In this document: positions 7,310 to 13,636 of the stretch, one piece after another
How the letters are laid out: each line of letters starts with the position of its first letter
Numbering within the stretch: the first letter of the stretch is position 1
The notes under the pieces: generated by a model
Databases searched by the model: none
Seen by the model: only the letters and a program-made list of their open reading frames with translations
Told to the model about the DNA's origin: nothing
Origin: PNAI01 sp964575715
GTDB taxonomy: Bacteria; Pseudomonadota; Alphaproteobacteria; Rhizobiales; Xanthobacteraceae
Length of the DNA stretch: 16,215 bases
Reading direction: 5' to 3'
NCBI GenBank assembly: GCA_964575715.1
Contig: CAZNSG010000080.1
Location: 1 to 16,215 of the forward strand
Translations under genes and position numbers: made by a program

Positions 7310-7317
7310 TCATGCTC
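7270..7317. repeat. Dispersed palindromic repeat, intergenic
   Basis: The unit has GATC near both ends (7274-7277 and 7308-7311) and a core dyad, GAAAACCAGTTTTC, with 12 of 14 positions symmetric. It is followed by CATGCTCAAATAAAAAAAGC. It closely resembles an element I recall as frequent between genes of Bradyrhizobium-like genomes (a GATCCGGAAAAG half and a TTTTCCGAAAAGATCATG half). Copy number in this genome cannot be seen from the window. Confidence 0.6.
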
Positions 7318-7321
7318 AAAT

Positions 7322-7345
7322 AAAAAAAGCTGGAGCCCGGCTCTG
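7322..7345 (-). terminator. Intrinsic terminator of bpt
   Basis: On the minus strand a GAGC-CGG-GCTC hairpin (7333-7343, extendable with mismatches) is followed by CC AGC and a run of seven T (7322-7328). It lies 25 bp after the bpt stop. The stem is short but the U-tract is clear. Confidence 0.55.
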
Positions 7346-7368
7346 GTTACAGCACAATCGATTTGGTT

Positions 7369-8121
7369 TTAGCCGCTGCTGACGCGCACCCAGCCGTCAG
7401 GCATCAGCCGCTGTTGCGGCAGGAAGCGGCCCTTGTAATCCATCTTGTGCGAGCCATCGACCCAATAGCCGAGATAGACATAGGGCAGGCCCATGCGCCG
7501 CGCCCGTTCGAAGTGATCGAGGATCATGAACGTGCCGAGCGAGCGCTGGCCTGCATCGGGTTCAAAGAACGAATAGACCATGGAAAGTCCGTCGCTGAGC
7601 ACGTCAGTCAGCGCCACGCCCAAGAGCGCGCCGGCGCCGCGGCCGTTGATGGCGGTGTCGGGACCGCGCCGCCGGTATTCGACCAATCGCGTCTTGACGT
7701 GGCTGTCCTCGACCATCATGGCGTAGTCGAGCACGGTCATGTCGGCCATGCCGCCATCGCGGTGGCGGCTATCGAGATAAGCGCGGAAAATAGAATATTG
7801 CTCAGATGTTGGCACCAGCGCACGCATCTCGCCGACTACGTCGGCATTGCGGGCCATGATCCGCCGCATGCCGCGGGTGGGGCGAAATTCGTCGGCGATC
7901 ACCCGCACCGATATGCAAGCGCGGCAGTTCTCGCAGGCGGGCCGATAGGCGATCGACTGGCTGCGGCGAAAGCCGCCATGGGTGAGCAGGTCGTTGAGTC
8001 CGGGCGCCCGCTCGCCCACGAGATGGGTGAACACCTTTCGCTCCTCACGGCCCGGCAAATAGGGGCAGGGCGAGGGCGCAGTCAGATAGAACTGCGGCGT
8101 ATCACGCGAATGACGGGTCAT
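7369..8121 (-). CDS. bpt: Aspartate/glutamate leucyltransferase (L/F-transferase-type N-degron enzyme)
   Basis: The protein has 250 residues. The N-terminus carries SRDTPQFYLTAPSPCPYLPG with Cys19, then CENCRAC (Cys63, 66, 69); these cysteines are the conserved N-terminal ATE/Bpt motif, which may bind metal or an Fe-S cluster. The C-terminal GNAT-like half contains DVLSDGLSMVYSFFEP, LGTFMILDHF and YLGYWVDGSHKMDYKGRF. The family moves Leu from Leu-tRNA to N-terminal Asp or Glu of proteins, marking them for ClpAPS degradation in the cytoplasm. I chose the ATG at 8121 (MTRHSRDTPQF) because it matches family N-termini. A GTG at 8163 would add 14 residues and has a GGGGA five bases upstream, so it remains possible. 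An RDD-protein gene lies upstream on the same strand. Confidence 0.92.
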   Translation of the reverse strand: MTRHSRDTPQFYLTAPSPCPYLPGREERKVFTHLVGERAPGLNDLLTHGGFRRSQSIAYRPACENCRACISVRVIADEFRPTRGMRRIMARNADVVGEMRALVPTSEQYSIFRAYLDSRHRDGGMADMTVLDYAMMVEDSHVKTRLVEYRRRGPDTAINGRGAGALLGVALTDVLSDGLSMVYSFFEPDAGQRSLGTFMILDHFERARRMGLPYVYLGYWVDGSHKMDYKGRFLPQQRLMPDGWVRVSSG

Positions 8122-8194
8122 GCAGCGCTCAAACTGTCTCCAGCCGTCGGCGGAGCCCTCCACCGATTCCCCGCATAAATGTCGCCTGCCAAGT

Positions 8195-8211
8195 GCCCTT
8201 CGTCAAAGGGC
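8195..8211 (-). terminator. Hairpin between the RDD gene and bpt
   Basis: GCCCTT (8195-8200) pairs with AAGGGC (8206-8211) around a 5-nt loop; CAA/TTG flanks can extend it past a bulge. It lies 21 bp after the RDD stop and upstream of bpt. There is no U-tract, so it may be a terminator, an attenuator or an mRNA processing site. Confidence 0.4.
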
Positions 8212-8232
8212 TTGAAGTGGGATTAAGGAAGG

Positions 8233-8772
8233 TTAACCGCCCGATTGGGCTGTGCGCAGCGTATTTGCCCGCGTTTCGTTGTTAATTATGACCGCGCCAA
8301 GCAAAATATCATGCAGGGCGCGGCGCCGTTGATTGAAAAAGCATACCAGCAGGACCAGCGGGGAGAGGGCAGAAACCGAGATCCAGAACACGATGGCGTG
8401 GACGGCGCCGAGCACGAAATAGGCGGGCGCGCCATACCAGGTGCGCATTTCAAGGTCCATCAGGCGCATGCCGATGGTGGCCGAACGCGGACTGCCGAGC
8501 GTGACGCCATAATAGGCCAGCGCCCAAAAGATGATCGCCGGCGGCAGCAGCGCGTAGAGGAAAAACCCAAGCCCCAGGGTGATAATACCGGCGGCGAAAA
8601 TGAACATCGCCGCCAAGGCGACGGGAATGGCCAAAATCACCAGATCGATCACAAAAGCGACCAGGCGGCGCGCCAGCACGTCCTCGAACAGTTCCGGGTT
8701 TGCCGCCGGATCGTAGGCGTGGGGCTTGACCTCAAACGGCAGGCTCATGCGGCTGGGTTCGCTCGTGGCCAT
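8233..8772 (-). CDS. RDD-family integral membrane protein
   Basis: The protein has 179 residues. After a ~33-residue cytoplasmic N-terminus comes the RDD signature ARRLVAFVIDLVILAIP (Arg35/36 and Asp43 in the first membrane helix). A second hydrophobic block follows (about residues 51-90), then TIGMRLMDLEMRT and two more membrane segments. The C-terminal RRALHDILLGAVII contains the last conserved Asp of the family. The substrate or role of most RDD proteins is unknown; some are linked to ion transport. The ATG at 8772 is the first Met; a second in-frame ATG at 8748 is possible. It is co-directional with bpt, and the RDD-bpt pairing is, from memory, common in Bradyrhizobium relatives. It is divergent from ilvA, with 129 bp between them. 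Confidence 0.88.
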   Translation of the reverse strand: MATSEPSRMSLPFEVKPHAYDPAANPELFEDVLARRLVAFVIDLVILAIPVALAAMFIFAAGIITLGLGFFLYALLPPAIIFWALAYYGVTLGSPRSATIGMRLMDLEMRTWYGAPAYFVLGAVHAIVFWISVSALSPLVLLVCFFNQRRRALHDILLGAVIINNETRANTLRTAQSGG

Positions 8773-8901
8773 GATTCTTTGCCCTGGATGCTGGCACGGA
8801 TGTGGACAAAAATGTCCGACGATGCAAGTGGCGCTGCAATGGTTTTCATTGGGTTAGCCGGTCGCGGCATTTTGGATTAGACTGGACGAAGGAGGCCAGA
8901 T

Positions 8902-10125
8902 TTGGACGTCACGCTTGCCGACATCCAACGCGCCCAGCGGACGATCGCGGGCCATGTTCTGCGCACGCCGATGCTGCCGGCGCCGAAACTTTCCGGGCTG
9001 ACCGGCGCCGAGGTTTACGTCAAATACGAGAACCTGCAGGTCACGAACTCGTTCAAGGAGCGCGGTGCGCGGGTCAAGCTCGCCGCCTTGTCCGCAGCCG
9101 CACGCGGTCGCGGTATCATCACCATGTCGGCCGGCAACCACGCGGCAGCCGTTGCCCATCACGCGCAGCAACTCGGCATTCCGGCGACGGTGGTGATGCC
9201 GGTGACAACGCCGTTCGTGAAGGTGGCGGCGACGAAGGCGTATGGCGCGCAGGTTGTGCTCGACGGCGAAAGCATCACGGAGGCGCAGGTGCGCGCCGAG
9301 ACGATTGCAAAGGAGCGCAATCTGATCTGGGTGCATCCCTACGACGACATCCATGTCATTGCCGGCCAGGGTACGATCGCGCTCGAAATGCTCGAAGAGA
9401 TCGCCGATCTGGACATGCTGGTCATTCCAATCGGCGGCGGCGGGCTGATCGCCGGCATGACGATCGCGGCAAAGGCGCTGCGGCCGGCGATCGAGATCGT
9501 CGGCGTCGAGGCCGTGCTCTATCCCTCGATGTGGAATGCCATCCATGGCGGCCATCGGCCGCTTGGCGGGGCGACGCTGGCCGAAGGAATCGCGGTCAAG
9601 AACGTCGGCCACCTTACGCTGCCGATCGTGCGTGCGATGGTGAGCGACATCATGCTGGTCGATGAAGAGCACATCGAACGCGCGGTCAATGCTTATCTGG
9701 CGTTGCAGAAGACGATGGCGGAAGGCGCGGGCGCCGCGGGGCTTGCCGCCATGCTGGCGGAGCCAGAGCGCTTTGGCGGCAAGAAGGTCGGTCTGGTATT
9801 GTGCGGCGGCAATATCGACCCGCGCATCCTTGCTTCCATCATGGTGCGCGAGCTCGAACGCGAGGATCGTATCGTGTCGTTCCGGCTGACCATCCCCGAC
9901 CGGCCGGGCATCCTCGGACAGATTGCGACGTCGCTCGGCTTGCTCGGCGCCAACATTCTGGAGGTCAATCACAAGCGGCTGTTCCTCGATGTGCCGGCCA
10001 AGGGCGCGCGCCTCGACGTGACCGTGGAGACTCGCGATGGCGCGCATGCCGAGGAGATTTTGCTGGCGCTGACCGCCGATGGCTATCAGCCGGTGCGGAT
10101 CGAGGCCGGTGCCGCCATGGATTGA
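8902..10125 (+). CDS. ilvA: Threonine ammonia-lyase (threonine dehydratase) with C-terminal ACT domain
   Basis: The protein has 407 residues. The fold-type II PLP domain shows NSFKERGA with the Schiff-base Lys52, the MSAGNHA substrate loop, and the GGGGL phosphate loop (residues 178-182). An ACT domain (about residues 326-400, FRLTIPDRPGILGQIATSLG) suggests allosteric control by an amino acid. It deaminates threonine (or serine) to 2-oxobutyrate (or pyruvate) and ammonia, the first step to isoleucine. The start is a TTG at 8902, chosen because a consensus GGAGG (8891-8895) lies six bases upstream and the frame then begins DVTLADIQRAQ; the first ATG would remove 23 conserved residues. Biosynthetic and catabolic forms cannot be separated by sequence alone. 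The gene converges on the Bug gene, with a 26-bp gap. Confidence 0.92.
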   Translation: MDVTLADIQRAQRTIAGHVLRTPMLPAPKLSGLTGAEVYVKYENLQVTNSFKERGARVKLAALSAAARGRGIITMSAGNHAAAVAHHAQQLGIPATVVMPVTTPFVKVAATKAYGAQVVLDGESITEAQVRAETIAKERNLIWVHPYDDIHVIAGQGTIALEMLEEIADLDMLVIPIGGGGLIAGMTIAAKALRPAIEIVGVEAVLYPSMWNAIHGGHRPLGGATLAEGIAVKNVGHLTLPIVRAMVSDIMLVDEEHIERAVNAYLALQKTMAEGAGAAGLAAMLAEPERFGGKKVGLVLCGGNIDPRILASIMVRELEREDRIVSFRLTIPDRPGILGQIATSLGLLGANILEVNHKRLFLDVPAKGARLDVTVETRDGAHAEEILLALTADGYQPVRIEAGAAMD

Positions 10126-10151
10126 CCGCGCTTAAGTTCGGCTGCGCGCGA

Positions 10152-11180
10152 TCACTGCTTTTCGATACCCGCATCGTTGATGACACGGGCCCATTTTGCG
10201 ATTTCACGGCTCATGCGGACGCCAAGCTCGCGCGGCGCCATCGGGAGCGGTTCAAGACCGAAATCATGAAAGCGGCGCTTGAGTTCGGGATCGGCGAGGA
10301 CGGCGCGAATCTCGCGCTCCAGCAGTTCAACCACTTCGGGCGGGGTCTTGGCGGGCGCGAAGAATCCGTTCCAGGTGACGACATCGAAGCCCTTCACGCC
10401 GGATTCGTCCACCGTCGGGACATTGGGGGCATAGGCGGCACGCGTGGCGGTCGTGCTCGCCAGCGCGCGAATCCTCTTGTCTTCGATCGCCGACTTCAGC
10501 GCGCCATAGGACTGCACGATGACATCCACATCGTCGCGCAGCAGCGCGGTCAAGAGATCGCCGGGGGTGCGGAAGGGAATGATGACCACTTTGATACCCG
10601 CCATCGATTGCAGCAGGGTGGCGGCGAGGTGATTGGTCGATCCAACAGTCGTGGTGCCGACGTTCAATACGCCCGGTTTTGCGCGCGCGGCCGCGATGAC
10701 GTCGCCTAAAGTGCGATAATTCGAATTGGCATTGCTGGCGATGATATTGGCAAACGTGCTGATGCCGGTAATCGGCACGAAGTCGTTGACCGGGTCGTAG
10801 GGCAAACTTTTCAGCAAGGAAACGCTGATCGCCGTGGAACTGGAGAGCACCGCGAGCGAATAGCCGTCCGGTTCCGACGAGAGCACCGCCGCGACCGCCG
10901 TCACGCCGCCGGCGCGCGGTTGGTTGTCGATGATCACGGAGGTGTTTAAGCGCGTGCCGAGCTTGTCCGCCAGGATGCGCAGTGTGACATCGGATACCGA
11001 TCCGGCCGCGAATGGCAGCATGACGCGGATCGGGCGGGAGGGAAACTTGGTTTGCGCGAATGCCGGCGAGTTTTGGATCGCAAGCAAGCCGATGAGGAGC
11101 AAGAGCGTTGTGAAACACCCATGAATGCGCAGGATGCCGCCGCAGGGCGACCGGTCTTTCTGAAGGCGCCTCCGAAACAT
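10152..11180 (-). CDS. Bug/TctC-family periplasmic solute-binding protein
   Basis: The protein has 342 residues. A signal peptide occupies residues 1-42: an Arg/Lys-rich n-region, the core CFTTLLLLIGLLA, and cleavage after AFA. The mature protein begins QTKFPSRPIRVMLPFAAG, the standard Bug start, followed by VIIDNQPRAGG and PDGYSLAV in domain I. Bug proteins bind carboxylates or related small molecules and feed tripartite tricarboxylate transporters. No tctA or tctB membrane gene is in the window, so this is an orphan and its ligand cannot be predicted. The ATG at 11180 has GAGGAA upstream at good spacing. It lies 68 bp downstream of hemB on the same strand. Co-transcription is possible, but a functional link to haem synthesis is not implied. 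Confidence 0.9.
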   Translation of the reverse strand: MFRRRLQKDRSPCGGILRIHGCFTTLLLLIGLLAIQNSPAFAQTKFPSRPIRVMLPFAAGSVSDVTLRILADKLGTRLNTSVIIDNQPRAGGVTAVAAVLSSEPDGYSLAVLSSSTAISVSLLKSLPYDPVNDFVPITGISTFANIIASNANSNYRTLGDVIAAARAKPGVLNVGTTTVGSTNHLAATLLQSMAGIKVVIIPFRTPGDLLTALLRDDVDVIVQSYGALKSAIEDKRIRALASTTATRAAYAPNVPTVDESGVKGFDVVTWNGFFAPAKTPPEVVELLEREIRAVLADPELKRRFHDFGLEPLPMAPRELGVRMSREIAKWARVINDAGIEKQ

Positions 11181-11248
11181 GACTGCTTCCTCTATGATGG
11201 GAGGACAGTTTGACCTTTTTCGAATGCCGGTGCGAGCAGAAATAATCG

Positions 11249-12319
11249 TTATCTCGCTTTGAGCTTTTCGGCGGCGCGGGGAGCAAAATAAGTCAGCACG
11301 CCGTCGGCGCCGGCGCGCTTGAAGGCGGTGAGCGTCTCCATCATCGCCTTGTCGCCGTCGAGCCAGCCGTTCTGCGCCGCCGCCATGAGCATGGCGTATT
11401 CGCCCGAGACTTGGTAGGCGAAGGTCGGCATGCCGAACGTGTCCTTGATGCGCGCCAGAATATCGAGATAGGGCAGGCCGGGCTTGACCATGATCATGTC
11501 GGCGCCTTCCGCGATGTCGAGCTCGGCTTCGCGCAGCGCCTCGTCCGCGTTGCCCGGGTCCATCTGATAGGTGCGCTTGTCGCCGGTCAGCGTGATCGAG
11601 GATCCAACCGCATCGCGGAATGGGCCGTAGAAGGCGGAGGCGTATTTCGCCGTATAGGCCATGATCTGGGTGTCGAGAAATCCGGCGCCGTCGAGTCCTG
11701 AGCGGATCGCGCCGACGCGGCCGTCCATCCTATCCGATGGCGCGATGATGTCGCAGCCGGCTTGCGCCTGGAGGAGCGCCTGCTTGACCAGCACCGCGAC
11801 CGTCTCGTCGTTGAGGATGACGCCGTCACGCAGCAGGCCGTCGTGGCCGTGGCTGGTGTAGGGATCGAGCGCCACATCGCACAGCACGCCGACCTCGGGC
11901 ACGGCTTGCTTGATCGCGCGGATGGCGCGGCAGACCAGATTGTCCGGGTTGAGCGCCTCGCTGCCGGCCTCGTCGCGCAGTTTTGGGTCGGTATAGGGAA
12001 AGAGCGCGATGCAGGGAATGGTGAGCTTGGCCGCCTGTTCGGCCGCGCGCACCGCTTGATCGATCGAAAGACGATCGACGCCGGGCATGGACGGCACCGG
12101 GAGGCGCACATTGTTGCCCTCGGTCAGAAAAAGCGGCCAAATGAGATCGTCGGTGGTGAGCACGCTTTCGCGCACCATCCGCCGCGCCCATTCGGCGCGC
12201 CGGTTGCGGCGCAGGCGGGAGGGTAGATCGAGTGGAGCGGCGTCCTTGGCGGGGGCTTTCGCCTCCACCGGGGCCAAGCGCGCGCGGGGCTCGATGGGAC
12301 GGCCGTATTTGATGGCCAT
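11249..12319 (-). CDS. hemB: Delta-aminolevulinic acid dehydratase (porphobilinogen synthase)
   Basis: The protein has 356 residues. The two Schiff-base lysines are Lys225 (AYTAKYASAFYGPF) and Lys279 (MIMVKPGLPYLD). The metal loop reads CDVALDPYTSHGHDG (147-161), with Asp where zinc enzymes have Cys. This is the aspartate-rich, Mg-dependent class found in Bradyrhizobium and Pseudomonas. The enzyme condenses two 5-aminolevulinates into porphobilinogen for haem and other tetrapyrroles. The ATG at 12319 (MAIKYGRPIE) has AAGG seven bases upstream and matches relatives; upstream in-frame starts at 12346 and 12526 are rejected. Residues 12-33 are a Pro/Ala-rich extension before the TIM barrel. It is divergent from the acyl-CoA dehydrogenase gene. 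Confidence 0.96.
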   Translation of the reverse strand: MAIKYGRPIEPRARLAPVEAKAPAKDAAPLDLPSRLRRNRRAEWARRMVRESVLTTDDLIWPLFLTEGNNVRLPVPSMPGVDRLSIDQAVRAAEQAAKLTIPCIALFPYTDPKLRDEAGSEALNPDNLVCRAIRAIKQAVPEVGVLCDVALDPYTSHGHDGLLRDGVILNDETVAVLVKQALLQAQAGCDIIAPSDRMDGRVGAIRSGLDGAGFLDTQIMAYTAKYASAFYGPFRDAVGSSITLTGDKRTYQMDPGNADEALREAELDIAEGADMIMVKPGLPYLDILARIKDTFGMPTFAYQVSGEYAMLMAAAQNGWLDGDKAMMETLTAFKRAGADGVLTYFAPRAAEKLKAR

Positions 12320-12414
12320 TGGAATATCCTTGGGATTAACCTTCATCATTGCCGGACCTGAGCCGCGATATGCGGACTTGGCACAAGCGATCCGGCAATC
12401 CATCTTATAACGTT

Positions 12415-12427
12415 TTGGCAGTGCCAA
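12415..12427. promoter_or_regulatory. Perfect palindrome, possible operator for the acyl-CoA dehydrogenase gene
   Basis: TTGGCAGTGCCAA is a perfect 13-bp dyad with a single central base. It lies 30 bp before the ATG at 12458 and just after a -10-like TATAAC (12406-12411). A further TTGGCA half-site is at 12378-12383. The position suits a repressor site in the hemB/acyl-CoA dehydrogenase divergent region. The regulator is unknown, and no acceptable -35 at standard spacing was found. Confidence 0.45.
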
Positions 12428-12457
12428 CGACAGGTGGTTTTGCCCCGGGGTAGAGCA

Positions 12458-13597
12458 ATGGATTTCGACCTCACGGAGGAGCAGCGTGCGTTCGAGGCCA
12501 CGGCGCGGGAGTTCGCCCGCGCGCATATGATGCCGTTCGCGCGCGCATGGGACGAGGGCGAGGTCTTTCCGGTCGAGGCTCTGCGCAAGGCGGCGGGGTT
12601 AGGGTTTGCCGGAATCTACGTGAAAGACGATGTGGGGGGCGCCGCGCTCTCGCGGCTCGATGCCACCATCATCTTCGAGCAGCTGGCGCAGGGTTGCACG
12701 TCGAGCGCGGCCTACATTTCGATCCACAACATGGTGGCTTGGATGATCGACGTCTTTGGGGGCGAGGCACAGCGGCAAAAATTTGTCCCAAAACTTTGTT
12801 CCATGGAACATTTCGGCAGCTACTGCCTGACTGAACCGGACTCCGGCTCGGACGCCGCGAGCCTCAAAACCCGCGCGCGGCGCGAGGGCGAGCATTATGT
12901 GCTCGACGGTACCAAGGCATTTATCTCCGGCGGCGGGGTTTCGGATATTTACATCGTCATGGCGCGCACGGGGGCCGACGGGCCCAAAGGCATCTCATGC
13001 TTTGTGGTGGAAAAAGGCACGCCTGGACTGTCGTTCGGTGCGCCGGAGAAAAAGCTCGGCTGGAAATCGCAGCCGACCGCGATGGTGATGTTCGAGAATT
13101 GCCGGGTGCCGGCGGCAAATCGCATCGGCGCGGAAGGCGACGGCTTCAAAATTGCCATGGCCGGGCTTGACGGCGGACGGCTCAACATCGCGGCCTGCTC
13201 AATCGGCGGCGCGCAATTCTGCCTCGACCGCACCATCGGCTACATGCGCGAGCGAAAACAATTCGGCTCGCGACTTTCCGAATTTCAGGCGCTGCGCTTT
13301 CGCATCGCCGACTATGCCACCGAGCTTGAGGCGGCGCGCCTGTTGGTGCGGCGGGCAGCGGTTGCGGTCGGCGAGCGTGAACCGGGGGCGACGCGGTTAG
13401 CGGCCATGGCGAAAAGGCTTGCGACCGATACCGGATTCGAAGTGGTCAATGGCTGCCTGCAGCTGCACGGCGGCTATGGCTACTTGCGCGATCATCCGAT
13501 CGAGCGCGTGCTGCGCGACGTGCGCGTGCACCAGATCCTCGAAGGCACCAACGAAGTGATGCGGCTGATCGTGAGCCGCGATCTGCTCGACAACTGA
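12458..13597 (+). CDS. Acyl-CoA dehydrogenase, probably isobutyryl-CoA dehydrogenase
   Basis: The protein has 379 residues. It opens with MDFDLTEEQRAFEATAREFA. YISIHNMVAWMIDVFG and YCLTEPDSGSDAASL (FAD/substrate loop) follow in the N-terminal and middle domains. The C-terminal domain holds RKQFGSRLSEFQALRF, QLHGGYGYLRDHPIER and HQILEGTNEVMR, with the catalytic Glu362. FAD-dependent alpha,beta-dehydrogenation of a short branched acyl-CoA is expected, electrons going to ETF. The IHNM.WMID pattern and the nearby 3-hydroxyisobutyryl-CoA hydrolase gene point to isobutyryl-CoA (valine pathway); other short-chain substrates are possible. The ATG at 12458 follows GGGG (12447-12450). It is divergent from hemB and convergent with the transporter. 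Confidence 0.9.
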   Translation: MDFDLTEEQRAFEATAREFARAHMMPFARAWDEGEVFPVEALRKAAGLGFAGIYVKDDVGGAALSRLDATIIFEQLAQGCTSSAAYISIHNMVAWMIDVFGGEAQRQKFVPKLCSMEHFGSYCLTEPDSGSDAASLKTRARREGEHYVLDGTKAFISGGGVSDIYIVMARTGADGPKGISCFVVEKGTPGLSFGAPEKKLGWKSQPTAMVMFENCRVPAANRIGAEGDGFKIAMAGLDGGRLNIAACSIGGAQFCLDRTIGYMRERKQFGSRLSEFQALRFRIADYATELEAARLLVRRAAVAVGEREPGATRLAAMAKRLATDTGFEVVNGCLQLHGGYGYLRDHPIERVLRDVRVHQILEGTNEVMRLIVSRDLLDN

Positions 13598-13606
13598 TGC
13601 GCGTGC

Positions 13607-13621
13607 GGCACGCTTCCGTGC
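13607..13621. terminator. Bidirectional hairpin between acyl-CoA dehydrogenase and transporter genes
   Basis: GCACG (13608-13612) pairs with CGTGC (13617-13621) around a CTTC loop. It lies in the 39-bp gap between two convergent genes. There is no U-tract on either side. Confidence 0.4.
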
Positions 13622-13636
13622 TGAGAGACACCATGC

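Larger units (their letters stand above)
6978..7368. other. 391-bp region without a convincing intact gene
   Basis: It lies between the receiver gene and bpt, both on the minus strand. It holds, in order: ordinary GC-rich sequence; an AT-rich patch (about 7081-7160, roughly 25% GC over 7081-7140) that is a likely promoter region for the receiver gene, though no clean -35/-10 pair stands out; a start-less membrane-protein-like frame on the minus strand (7142-7309); a palindromic repeat (7270-7317); and the bpt terminator (7322-7345). A plus-strand opening of 139 codons spans it, but its composition is not protein-like. Confidence 0.6.

Noticed and set aside
6953..7372. 139-codon plus-strand reading frame in the gap before bpt
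   Set aside because: No ribosome-binding site, no recognisable domain, Ser/Arg/Asn-rich random composition, and it runs through the palindromic repeat and the bpt terminator.
10126..10151. Terminator between ilvA and the Bug gene
   Set aside because: Only a CGCGC/GCGCG pairing over a 12-nt loop, in sequence where such GC words are common.
12378..12395. Possible sigma-54 promoter (TTGGCAC upstream of the acyl-CoA dehydrogenase gene)
   Set aside because: The -24-like TGGCAC is present, but the bases at the -12 position are not TTGC.
12320..12526. Longer HemB N-terminus
   Set aside because: The extra residues have no family counterpart, and the ATG at 12319 has a well-placed Shine-Dalgarno.
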